Of a stretch of DNA of 64,000 nucleotides, positions 1 through 11,300 are shown piece after piece (positions within the stretch are counted from its first letter, which is position 1; every line of letters starts with the position of its first letter). The stretch is taken from positions 9,920,001 through 9,984,000 of the forward strand of contig CM034105.1 in assembly GCA_019914945.1 (NCBI GenBank). Reading direction: 5' to 3'. Both the position numbers and the translations under genes were made by a program. Below the pieces are notes generated by a model. It saw nothing but the letters and a program-made list of their open reading frames with translations, had not been told where the DNA came from and searched no databases. This stretch comes from Typha latifolia (lineage: Eukaryota > Streptophyta > Magnoliopsida > Poales > Typhaceae).

Positions 1-977
1 AGTATATAATAAATTGTTAAGATTACTTAAAATGCATATATTATGAATATTAATACATAAGTCTAATAATTATAATTTACAATACTATCTATTAATCTAA
101 TAGAAATATAAATACATAATTAAATAAATATAAGTATTACCTATATTTATGCATAATAGTTTATAACCTAGTTAATCATTAATTATACTAATTATAATTA
201 ATAATCATCATGTTGAAGAATATACATTATTATTAAAATAATTAATGTCTAAATAAGTTATCTACATTAATTAAGAAAGCAATACCTAGCTAAATAAATA
301 AACAAAATTAAAATAAAACAAATAAATAAATAAATAAATAATGCCACCATTGCTCTGCTATAATGCTGGGCCAAGCCCAGCATTGTGTAGAAAGAGGAGG
401 AGGAGAGCTGAGGGAAAAGAAAGGAGAAAGGAAGAAGAAAGAAGAAATAAGAAGGAAGAAGAAAGAAGAAGAAATAAGAAGAGAAGAGGAAGAGAAGAAA
501 GAGATAAGGTGAAGGAGGGGGGTTGCGGACTCGAGCCGGCGGGGAGGGCATCAGCCGCTGGTGGCCATCCAGCGGGCGGCGGCTTGGCTCCGGTGAGCCC
601 GAGCCTAAGGAAAAGAGAAAGAGAGGTAGATAGATAGAGAGAGAGAGAGAGGGGAAGAGAGAAACTTACCTCGGTGGCGGCAGGCTGGCGGCGGCACGAG
701 GAAAAAGAGAGAGAAAGTTTGAGAGAGAGAGAGAGAGTTTGAGGGAAGGAGGAGAGAGAGACCGAAAGAGAGAGTGGGGAGAAGGAAAAGGTAGAGGAGA
801 GGCGGTGGAGATGGAGGCTCCGGCAGCGGTGACGGGGCCCACTATGCCAGTTGGCTCGACCAGGTTGGCTAGGTCGGCGGTTGGGGCGCGTGGCGCCCTC
901 CCCTCCTGCCACTGCATGGCACGAGGCCGGCCACGTCGTGCCATGCAATAGATTTTTTTTAAGGTTGGGTTGTTACA
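1..977 (+). repeat. Family-A LTR, 3' part (cut by window start)
   Basis: This is the distal ~1 kb of a long (~3.2-kb) LTR whose complete version lies at 29830-33079 on the other strand. Shared landmarks run in the same order. First comes an AT-rich stretch of ATTA/AATAAAT runs, then a short palindrome around 366-384 (GCTGGGCCAAGCCCAGC), then a purine-rich GA/GAA tract (390-785), then a GC-rich segment. Last comes a T-run and GGGTTGTTACA, ending at 977 with the CA expected of an LTR. The overlapping long frames are low-complexity (Ser/Leu or Arg/Glu) and not genes. The start lies outside the window. Confidence 0.7.
610..785 (+). repeat. GA-rich microsatellite in the family-A LTR
   Basis: Interrupted (GA)n and GAGAGA tracts. 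The same position in the other family-A copies is also (GA)n, or (TC)n on the opposite strand, so the tract is an inherited LTR component that has expanded independently in each copy. Confidence 0.85.
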
Positions 978-1461
978 CTAATAATAATCTGCCCACTAGC
1001 CTGACTCATGTTGTGTTCGGGTTGCATGCAAATTTAGCACCTAATCAGCTGACGCAGGCCAACCGGGTTGTTCAACCAATTGTCCTTGGGGTTGCACTCG
1101 GGCTCATGGGTTCTTAACTAGTTCACACTAGGTGGTCGAGTTGAATCACAAAAAAATTAGCATGCCTCGAGATACCTATGCTTTATCTCTCCCACCGAAT
1201 AGCCTAAACCCTAACTCTAGGGCTAAAAGTATTTTTTGGCCTAATGTCTCCATTGTGGGTTGCATGGGCACTAACAACGACTGGGTTAAGTAGTGGGCCA
1301 CTAGTAGTCGACCTCCAGGCGGACTTTGCAGTAGTGGAACTTCGGCGCGTGACGGCGGAAGCTAAAAATTGAGCTTGGGCTCGATTTGCTGTAGTGGCGG
1401 CCATGGCGCATTGCTGGTAGATCCATAGGCCCTTGATGGCTACAGTTGGTGGCCATAGCCC
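978..1461 (-). mobile_element. Family-B LTR-element internal fragment (left piece)
   Basis: Non-coding remnant resembling the internal region of the family-B element at about 37.1-37.45 kb. It shares phrases such as AGTTCACACTAGGTGGTCGA and the following CTCATGGG/GCATGC context. It continues on the far side of the solo LTR at 1462-2244, so it formed part of the target of that insertion. No intact frame. Confidence 0.5.
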
Positions 1462-2244
1462 TAATGTGATTTGGACTTCACCGAGTCATCTCGAGCATGG
1501 ATACACCCCTATGAGAGTCTTTTCTTATTATGTTTAGTTATTTATTTTAGAAAAATAAGGATTTTGTATGTCACGTTTGAACGTGGAAGGAGGTGTGTTC
1601 GAACGCTCTTGCGAATGCCTACAGGCGTTCACATCAACAAGAGAACACTGTATACGTTCGCATCGGCAAAGAATGCGAAATACGCGTTCGAACACGCTTG
1701 GCCCCATTTGAATGCGATTGGCGAGAATTCATTGTTTCTAGGATTAATAATTGTCATTTTTGGCTTGTTTGGTTAGCCTCTTAAGATGTGGATAGCAACA
1801 AAAAAAGGATGATGAATGAATATTGAGTTCCCCTTCCTTCAAACCCTAGCCGTGTGCTATCTCGACGACGGTGATCTTCTAACCTCCCTTATCTATCGAG
1901 TCCTTCCTCTTCCTTGGGATCTCGACCCCTTCTCCCTCTTCATCCTTATCCCCTAAACACCTCAAACCAACCACCCTCATCACCATTATCATGCCTAACC
2001 TTATCATCACCACCACCCGTCAATTCCACTATCACCCCACATTTACATATTTTTGTTCTAGTTGTAGTCAGAATCTGCAAATGGCATAAATACTAAAACC
2101 GTAGATCAGGAAGTTACGAATTGACCACCTTTCGTTTTGTAATATTCTAACTACGGTAGAATATCTGGTGAATATTTTCCTCGACTACGTGGACTGCTTT
2201 TCTACAATCGATCCAAATTGGGAAGCGGATGTCGGACCATAACA
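1462..2244 (+). mobile_element. Solo LTR, family G, with 5-bp target-site duplication
   Basis: A 783-bp LTR in + orientation, related to the LTRs of the element at 6750-11677 (opposite orientation) and to 17533-18351. Its start (TAATGTGATTT) aligns with the reverse complement of that family's end (TGATACGATTC), and it ends ..CCATAACA. AGCCC flanks it on both sides (1457-1461 and 2245-2249), a perfect 5-bp duplication as made by Ty3/gypsy integrases. It carries the family's GTTCGAACG-type palindromes at about 1575-1695. With no internal domain between two LTRs, it is best read as a solo LTR left by LTR-LTR recombination. Confidence 0.7.
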
Positions 2245-2249
2245 AGCCC

Positions 2250-3022
2250 TACTAGAGTAGACTAGAGGTGATGGAGAGGTTAGCAGAAGCCCAATGTGGC
2301 TTGGCTCGGGCGACATTACCGCGAGCATGGTTGTCAAGTTCAACCGCATGATTATTGCCGACAGCTTCAGTGGGCCTCTATTGGATGGCAATCATGTTAT
2401 AGCGTGGATGGCTATTGAAAGTGGCTTTTCGGCCGATGCGGCAAGAACCAGTTGCCATGGATTAGGTGCGGGTGATCCAAGGAATGTGCTAGCGGTGGTG
2501 GCTTGGACAAAAAATGCCTAGATCACTGCTGGTGGAAAAGTAGGGTTTTGAGCCCTAATTTCTACTACGTAAGGATGATGACTCATGAACCATCACTAGC
2601 GGTTGCTCCAGCATTGCGGTTGTGGTGGGATGGGTCTACATGGGTGGATGGAGCTCCACCATGTCCGACAGAGGAGTGCTTGTGACAATTTGGACTTTCT
2701 TACCACGGGGAGGTTGATTTCGCCGTGGTCGGTGGCGGTGGCGATGTAGGTGGTGGGTGGTGTTGAGCTAGGATAACTACTATCAAGGCTTGAAGAGACT
2801 TTTTAATCCTCTTGGTGCTCTCTTTCTATAATTCTTTCAATATGTCTATAAACTTTACTAATGCCTTTGCCCACATGAGTGGTTCATCGACGGTGGTTGC
2901 TAATGACGGTGGTGGTGGAGCCGAAGAAACTTCCAAATGAACGGAGATGAGTTCCTCGTCCTCCCTGTTCCTTCTTTGTTCGTCTTCCTTGACCTCGTGT
3001 TAACTATCTGCCGAGGAACGGT
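2250..3022 (-). mobile_element. Family-B LTR-element internal fragment (right piece)
   Basis: This continues the family-B internal region interrupted by the solo LTR. The stretch 2860-3010 parallels 38440-38590: a GTGGTGG/GCCGGTGG run, then an ATGAGTTCCTCGTCC-like run, then a TTCGTCTTC..CTTGA..TCGTGTTAAC run. In the fuller copy this corresponds to the start of gag. Here it is full of stops and indels, and no protein can be supported. Confidence 0.5.
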
Positions 3023-3035
3023 GACTCTAATACCA
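3023..3035 (-). other. Primer-binding site, tRNA-iMet type
   Basis: The + strand reads GACTCTAATACCA. Its complement TGGTATTAGAGTC differs at two positions from the usual initiator-Met primer site TGGTATCAGAGCC. It sits 1 bp from the start of the adjacent LTR (TGTTATGAG at 3037). This shows the element runs on the minus strand and that the LTR to the right is its 5' LTR. Confidence 0.75.
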
Positions 3036-3036
3036 C

Positions 3037-3600
3037 TGTTATGAGTTAGACATGGACTGATCTATTTGTATGAAAATTATGATATTTTCATGAGAGGCGG
3101 CCTCAAGAGTTGGGTTTTTTTAGATCTAGCTTGTTGTGATTCCGATGTCGGAGTGAAAAGTTAAAATTAAATAGTGAAGAAAGGTCGAATCTAGACAAAT
3201 TTGTAAATATCTAACGTTGCGGCAATTATCGGAGGGAGTCAAACGGCCAAAGGTTGTGGGGACGACTGTAAAGTAGGATGGCTTGTAGAGGAAGATGGTG
3301 GTTAGAGTTTAGAAGCTTGAATTAGTTTTAGGGTTAAGATATACTCCTATGAACATAAAGACAATCTAATAACTACGATATAATGATAAGTGCGAGATAA
3401 TAAAAATAATTAAACTTAATATCATTCAACTCATGATAATTAACCCATGAACACTCCTATATATAGGAGTAGAGTCCTAATGGATCATATTCACATGTGA
3501 ATTATCCGCTTTATTTCAAAATTAAAAATAATAAGTAAATTAGACTAACTCGACTGGACTCCTTTTATTTTAGGTCAAGTATATTTTGAGTCAAGCTGGA
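3037..3600 (-). repeat. Family-B 5' LTR, degenerate outer end
   Basis: LTR starting TGTTATGAGTTAG, matching in order the LTRs at 28511-29086, 38628-39154 and (inverted) 45941-46490. Shared blocks are GGTTTTAATGGATTTGG-like, the TGTTGCGGCAATTATCGGAGG block (about 3210-3235), the ATACTCCTATGAACATAAAG block, and CACTCCTATATATAGGAGTAGAGTCCTA. The usual terminus GATCGTAACA is not recognisable, so the right edge (about 3560-3600) is approximate. It ends only ~300 bp upstream of the leader of the TKI1 gene. Confidence 0.6.
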
Positions 3601-3869
3601 CTCAAGCGATAAGAAAATCAACTAATTTTCAAGCTTGATGTAAGATTAGAGCATGAAATATTGGATCAAGCTCAGCTTAAAATTAATTTCGAAACTAAAA
3701 CTTAAGCTTGGCTCATTTACAAACGAGTGGAGCTTGACACCTTTTTATTTGTTGAGTAGATCTAGAGCCATCTTCATCGCCGGTTATATAGCTATTCATT
3801 TTTTTTATAAGGTTTTATTTATATATATCGAGGAAATAAGGAGGAAAAAAAGAAAAAAGAAATTGTAGC

Positions 3870-4950
3870 CCTAACCCTAAATTCCCAAATCTGAAGCTGT
3901 GCGTTCTCCGTTCTTCCTTGTCGCGGACGATGGACGAGCCGTGGACCGTCGCGAAGGTTGCCGGTGACCAGTTATAGTTGCAACGGGTATTCTGTCGTGC
4001 TCTTTATTAGCGATTATATAGCCGTCATTGAAGTCTTCCCTCTTCTCGTTTCACGTCCAAATCTCCAAATTCCTTCTATCCGGTAACCCCTCTTGCCCCT
4101 TTCCTTCTTCACCCATGCCCTGATCACCTCCTTTCCCATTCCTCCGCTGCTCATAGGAGTAGATCTTCTGCAGCCCGAACTGCTGGACATTCCTGCTTCC
4201 CTGTATCACACATTAGAGAGAGTTAAACATATTGGGAATCATGTTGGCTTTAATTTTCTATGTAAATTATGATCACCGCCAAATTTACTTTCATGAATCA
4301 TGACTAGTTTGATGAATTGCGTTGCTTTAGTATTCCATAATCAATACTCTGTGACACAAAGTAAATAAATGAATAATTCGCTCTCTATATATCATCTAGA
4401 CCTTTTAGCATATGTTAGTTGTGATAGATATTATATATACATACAACATAATTTCTAAGTGCTAGGGGATGCTTGTTATGATAGATATTGTATATACAAA
4501 TACGTATGCGTATGGTTGTTGCTGCCCTTCTGTGGACCTATCTATACAATACCGATATCTCTGATTGCATACTGCCTATCTCATATATTTTCTCTTCCTT
4601 TTTAACCTAGCTGTGTGGTTATTCTTTCAATACTGTATTATGCTTTTAATGCTTTACTAGATTTGCTTATGTGCATATTTATTTTTCCTTGTGCTAACAA
4701 ATAGTATATGCTTTGTGACCTTCCACAATTTTTTTTCTCGTTAGGTAGTGCTTTTTTATTTTTAATAAAATCTGATTATGCACATCCTTTTATATATGTC
4801 ACCAGGTTTCCAGTAGTTCTGTGGACCTTGCTTTAGATGATGAGTTTTCATAGATCATTACTTGAGATCAGGATTGTGAAGATATAGAGATTCGCTGATG
4901 TCTTTAACATCCATGTAAGATTGATAATTTAATTCTCACGTGGTAAGGAA
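3870..4950 (+). promoter_or_regulatory. Probable 5' UTR / promoter-proximal region of TKI1
   Basis: The DNA changes here from AT-rich repeat to a C/T-rich, moderately GC stretch (3885-4200), typical of a plant 5' leader. A second exon-like segment after an acceptor-like ..TCACCAG (ending 4805) leads without a further obvious intron into the start codon at 4951. A 15-codon upstream ORF (3930-3977, ATGGAC.. to TAG) would be in the transcript if this first block is exonic. An in-frame TAA at 4930-4932 precedes the ATG, so the protein cannot start earlier in this exon. Exact transcription start and leader splicing are not visible. Confidence 0.45.
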
Positions 4951-5338
4951 ATGCAAGCTCCATTAGCAGAAAATGTTTCAATGAAGGAGATAGAGTTTAC
5001 TTTTACTACATCCTCGTCTGAAGCTGTCCTTAATCAGAAGCCTGGTGTGTGTTATTTTTCTTTTCACTTAAATACATGATTTATCCTTTTCCTGTTGTGG
5101 TGTATGTTCACACTGACTTTCTTATAGCCAAAAAACCAACAAGGCAATGGGCTGCTTGGACACGCCAAGAAGAGGAAAACTTTTTCAATGCATTACGACA
5201 AGTTGGGAAGGTCATATACTTTCTGCAGTTGTTATTTCTTATTATCTTCTAATTATTGACAATTGAACATGTGGTTCTGTAATTTTGCAGAATTTTGAGA
5301 AGATCACATGTCGTGTTCAAAGTAAAAATAAAGATCAG
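4951..5338 (+). CDS. TKI1: TKI1 exons 1-3 (N-terminus and first two SANT helices)
   Basis: Exon 1 (4951-5044) encodes [16 protein letters not shown].. and ends in phase 1. Exon 2 (5128-5210) encodes the tryptophan-rich first SANT helix and ends ..ALRQVGK. Exon 3 (5291-5338, only 16 codons) encodes [16 protein letters not shown]. The two small introns (83 and 80 bp) contrast with the 13.9-kb intron that follows donor CAG|GTATAT at 5338/5339. The SANT domain is therefore split across the giant intron, and the gene cannot make a complete domain without removing it. Confidence 0.93.
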
Positions 5339-8300
5339 GTATATAAGTTTTATAGGCAAGATGACCATTTCCTTCATATATTGCTAAATGACTAGCCCCC
5401 ATCAAGAGTAGATGATATGCACTTATAGCTACTTTGGTCATTTCTTATTTCCATAGATCTGTTTTGGTCATTTTACTTTTCTGTCTGGTGCCTAGTGTTT
5501 GCATTATCCAAAGTTGTAGGAAATGCACTTCTAACACTAGCTGAAGTACATCTATGATATTTTAGTTTGACAAATTCAACTATAAAATCATAAAAAACAT
5601 AGCTACTGCATGTGATATGACTATCTTTTGGTCCACCTATTACATATGTTAAAACATGTTAAGCTTTAGAACTCTAGTTTCAATTCTTAGAGATTCTTTA
5701 GGCATAATTGGAAATTTATGGTAACTAAGAAGATAATCTCAAAATAAATGATTAGTAAATATAAAGAAGTTCTCTTCTTTACAATGGGTGTGCTTACAAC
5801 TATTTTTCGTGTATGTGTTTTAGACATAGTTATTGCAGAACGTACTTTGTTTGAGGGCTACGCTTGTTAGATAGATACATAAGTTATATCCTCAACTATC
5901 TGTGATGTATTGTTATAGGTAGGGGATAATGCCTATTCACCAATTTCCTATATGAGATATCATTAAGCTTGTTAGGTAGGACATAACAACTAAAGGATCA
6001 ATATATGTACTTTATTAGTTATAACCAATAATAATCACAAGACAATTTGTGCATAATTTATTACGGTCAATTGCTTGTTCTCTTTATGCCATTTAACTTT
6101 ATTTGTGCAATGCCTTGAGTCAACTTTAAGCGTATCTTATCTTGTTTCCCTCTTCCGATTCTTTGGTCTTCCTCTTCCCCCTTTTGGCACTTTTATGAAT
6201 TGAATTTTGTGAAAATTGACATGGGTACATGATACAAACATGACAAAATAAATAATTGCCCAAGGAACAATGATTTGATGCATTAGGGATACAATAATAT
6301 AATAATACTAAACAAGTTTATAAAGTATGTCTTAATAAGGTGAGAAATTGCAGTTATAAGTTGTGATAGTTAATAACCAAGAAAGCATCACTAGATTGTT
6401 CGGCTAACAAAAGATAAACATTAAGATATAATTTAGAGGATTAGGAGATGGGATGTGTTCTCTCTTATCTTTCCAATTTTTTTCTCTAACCCTAACCCTA
6501 ACCTCTTTTCCTTGATTCCTCAATATTCTTATGAAAGAGGATTTGAAATGTACTACGCTCTCCTTTTCATGTTAGAACTCGGATGTTCTACTTTGATAGG
6601 ACAACGTAGTGGAGGGTGAGGAGATCTCTTAAGTAAAATCCTTCTCTTTTGTTGGAACATATTTTCGTGTTCATCATTCCCGAAAGGGTTGGAGAGCCAG
6701 AAATGTTGGTACGAAATTTTTCTTAGTAGAATTTCCATAGTAATGTTATTGTTACGATCTAGGATAATGATGTTGCAACAATCTGAAGATCAGCGCAATT
6801 CTACTTAGAGCGGAACTTTCGAGGAGAACTAAGGGAGATCTAGCCGTCCAATAGATCTGTAACTTTGGCAGATTGTTCCTCTTCAAGTGAGGAATTCAAT
6901 GCAACTGAGATCAGGTCGATCGGATAAGTAGATCAAAAGTTATGGGAAAAATACTGACCGTTGGTCAGATGGTGGCGTGGTAGACGTAATTAATGGAATA
7001 GGAAAATAATGGTTAGGTTTTGGGAAAGATGATAGTGGCAATGGTGGGGTAGAGCATTAAGCTTGACGAAGGGGAAGAGAGTAGACCGATCCTTGAGAGG
7101 CAAGGGGGCACAGTCAGATTGAGGTAGGAAGGAGAGGGCGTCCAATGTTGGATGCCATTGGAGGAAAGAGAGGGTTGGGAAGGAGAACTTTAATATTTCA
7201 TCAATAATCCTCAATTAGGTTGCTTTCCACATATTTAAAGACTAACCTAACAAACAAAATAATCAAAAGATAACCCTAGGACCATATAGTTCGTCGATTG
7301 CGTTCGAACGCAGTTAATATGTTCTTTGTTTTTGCAAACGTGTGCACGCGTTTGACAGTCGTGTTCGAACGCGACTGCCAAAAATCTTATTCTTTCAAAA
7401 TAAAAGTTATTTTTAAAACAAAAATCAGGCCCCAAGCCATATCTAGTTGAATCGTATCAGCCCACCTCGCTTCCCCGACCTTGCTCTAACCCCCTTATGC
7501 ATGGGTCAGCAACACTTGCGCTCCTTTATTCCTCGAGGAGAAAAAAGAAGGCATGGAAAGAGCCGCCAATTCAGCTCCAATCGGCTTGTGTGAAAGAGCA
7601 TCCGTCGCTTGATTCTTCGTTCCCTTTTTGTATTACATCTCATAGTCATACCCTAAAAGCTTTGTCACCCACCACTGCTGTGCCGGTGTATGTATTCGTT
7701 GACTCATAAAATATGACAAACTTCTCTAGTCAGTGCGGATGATGAAGTGGTGTTCCACCAAATACGGCCTCCACTTTGTCATGACGTGAAGAATCGCCAA
7801 CATCTCTCTCATAAGTTGAGAATTGTGATTTATCGGACAAAGCTTTACTCAAAAAATGCTATAGGTCCGCCCCCTTGCATTAGGACAACACCTATTCCCA
7901 CTCTAGATGCGTCACATTCAATAACAAACTCCCTTTGGAAATGCGACAATGCCAAAACTGGGGTTGAAATCATAGCAGATTTTAATTCTTCAAAGGCCGC
8001 CGTCGCTTTGTCGCTCCACACAAAAGAATCCTTCCTTCAAAGGGTGGTAAGTGGTGTTGCAATTTTACTATATCCAGCAACAAACCTGCAGTAGTAGCCT
8101 GTTAACCTAAGGAACCCACGCAGCTCGCAGACAGTCTTCGAAGTCGGCCAATCGGTCATACTCTTCACCTTGCTTGGATCGGCCGCTACACCTTCTACGG
8201 AAATGATATGCCCCAATATTCTACCTTTCTCTCACACCACAAATATTTAGATATCTTGACTTTCAAAGAGTTTTCTTCAAATAGCTTTAGCACTTCATGT

Positions 8301-11300
8301 AAATGTTTCAAATGATCTTCAAAACTTCTACTATACACTAAGATATCATTGAAGAGCACCAACATATACTGGCGCAAGAGTGGCCTAAATATGTCATTCA
8401 TTTAGCTTTGAAATGTTGTCGGAGCGTTGGTCAATCCGAAAGGCATGACTCGAAACTCATAATGGCCGTCATGAGTTTGAAAAGCGGTCTTGTGCACGTC
8501 TTCAAGGTGAACTCTGATTTGGTGATATCCAGCTCTAAGGTCCAGTTTGCTGAAATAAGAAGCCCCTGTCAATTCATCCAATAACTCTTCTATCACCGGT
8601 ATTGGGTACTAGTCCTTGACGGTTATGGCGTTGTGTGCTCGGTAGGCGACACAAAAACGCTATGAACCATCCTTCTTATGCACAAACAACCGGTAAGGAA
8701 TAAGCATTATTGCTTGGTTGAATGATTTCTTGTCCAAGCATCTCGGCAACCAGTTTTGTTATCTCTTCCTTTTGGATATAAGGATACCGATAGGGACGCA
8801 CATTAGTCGGCTCAGCTCTCGGTACAATGGCTATCTTGTGGTCTGAATTTCTACACGGCGGCAGTCCTTCTGGCTCTTCGAACAATATAGAGAATTCAGA
8901 TAATAATTATAACAATTCTTGGGGTGTACCCGAGCTTAAGCGAGGCTCCGTTTCTACTGGAGACATTTGAAAAAGACAGGCCAACTCCCTTGGCCGTGGT
9001 AGCCCCGCCATAGGTTGCAAGGTGGGGTTAGATTGTGTTTTCACCCTATTTAGCCGTACCATCTTGCCATTTCACTGAAATATCATTCACATGTTGCGAA
9101 AGTTGAACATCACCGGTCCTAGGCTTTGTAACCACTGAGTGCCTAGGATAAGATCAGCATCTCGCAAGGCAAGTGGATACAAATCAACAATCAATTTGTC
9201 CTTGGACCCGAATTTTCACTCGACGACACAAACTGTCAACTTTCAATTTTGTTCCATCGCCAATTGCTACATTAAATGCATTGGTTGGTTCAGCTTCCAA
9301 CCCAATCCTCCTCAGCAAGCGCTCATCTAAGAAATTATGCGTGCTCCTCGAATCAGTGGGATATGCACGCAATGCTTCTTGACTAATCCGTCTACCCGAA
9401 GCATCTTCGGTGCAAGGGTTTCGGAGTAGGCATGTATTGAGATTTCGGCTTGCATATCCTTCTTTTCAGACGCCTCCAGGGCCTCCGCAAGAGCTCTTCC
9501 ACAATCTTTTTTCGGCCAATTCCTCCTCCTGGATCATCTTGCCCATCAATCAACATGACGCTCCCCGTCGCTTTAGCACACCAATGACCGGGTGTAAAAT
9601 GTTCATTGCATCTGAAGCATAGGTCTTTTGCGCTCCGCTCCTCCACCAGGGTAGGTGTGAGAGTTCGGACAAGGGCTCTATGGTTCCCCTTCACATCAGC
9701 GGAGGGTTGGAGTAGAGCTCTCGGTCCTAAATTTCCAGCAGCCATCATCAGAGTCAATGTTGCAGTACCAATTGCTTCAGCTGGCCGATAAGGCTGTTGT
9801 GGTTCTTGGATGGACCATGAGTTTTTGCCTTGGTTCTTCAAGCCCTGGTGCTTCCTCTTCGTAATGATGGCATCCTCGTATGCTTCCTCTAAGGTTCTTG
9901 GGTGCAAGGCTTCAACATCCGCCCGCAATTCACTCCGCAGCGTAGCTAGGAAATTAGATTTCAGCAAGGTGTCCAGCTATGGTGGATCACAACGTGCGCT
10001 AATCCGATCAAACTCTTCTTGGTATGCTATAACTGTAGTTTGTCGTACCGTCTTGGTGAGAAGAGCATCAAAATCTTCATATCCGGCAGCCCCAAACCTT
10101 TTTCACAATGCCTTTTGTAAGGTCCGCCCATGCCCCAAGCTGCTTGTTCCTTGCGGCGCCCCGGTACTAATGAACGGCTGGCCCTTCAAAATAGAAACTT
10201 GCTAGCATCATCTTGGAGTCTTCCGGCGTTCTTTAGAACTCAAAAAATTGTTCGGCCCTGTATATTCAATCAAGAGGATCGCAACATTGAAATTAAAAAA
10301 ATCAAGGCATACCGATTGACCCCATACACCAAAATCATTGTTAGGATCATAGCCTTGACCCAGCCTAGCTGCAGGAGGGTGTTGTTGCTGTCGATATGCA
10401 TCCCTTCTCCACTGCATGAGATCACGTCGGTGTTCCACCTCGTCATACTCCACCTACTCATCATCTTCATGTAAAGTTCGCACCTGAGCCCTCCTTGGGT
10501 TGCGCACCAATCTAAGGTTAGCCGGGGCCTTTCGCGCTATGGGGTGTGGAAGAATCAGCTCGTTGTGGTGGATGACATGTCCGACGATAGGGCTAGCCAG
10601 ACTCGATGGTTGACGCCGATGTGTTGAGGTCTCACCGCGTTCCAACATCAATCCATGAATCGCTTCGTGAGTGGCGCGGTGGTCTATGGTGTTCTCGTTG
10701 CTAGCCTTCACCAATCTTTCTAAGATCATGTTGGGCGGTGCCAAGACAGCCATCAATGCCTTGGGGTTTCAATGTTTGCAGCTTCCTTTGTTATGTTTAG
10801 ATCTTCCATTTGCCTTCTAGAAGCCATCACTTGAGTTGTCATTATCAATGATACGTCCATGGTCAGCCTGGCTCTAATACCACTTGGTACGATATGGTAT
10901 AATGATGTTGTAACAATCTGAAGATCAGCCCAATTCTACTTAGGGCGGAACTTTCGAGGAGAACTGAGGGAGATCTAGCCGTCCAGTAGATCTGTAACTT
11001 TGGCAGATTGTTCCTCTTGAAGTGAGGAACCCAACCAACCGAGATCATGTCGATCAGATGTGTAGATCAAAAGTTATGGGGAAAATACTGACCGTTGGTC
11101 AGATGGTGGTGTGGTAGATGTGATTAATGGAATAGGAAAATAATGGTTAGGATCTTGGGACGATGATGGTGGCAGCGGTGGGGTAGAGCATTAAGCTTGA
11201 TAAAGGGGAAGAGAGTGGATCGATCCTTGAAAGGCAATGGGGCACGGTTAGATTGAGGGAAGAAGGAGACGACGTCCAATGTTGGATGCTGTTGGAGGAA

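Noticed and set aside
358..948. 196-codon minus-strand frame (Ser/Leu-rich)
   Set aside because: It is a translation of the GA/GAA tract and GC-rich tail of the family-A LTR; composition is low-complexity and the other LTR copies give different products.
9410..10205. Plus-strand frames of 70-131 codons across the gag region
   Set aside because: Antisense shadows of the minus-strand gag and protease of the Ty3/gypsy element.
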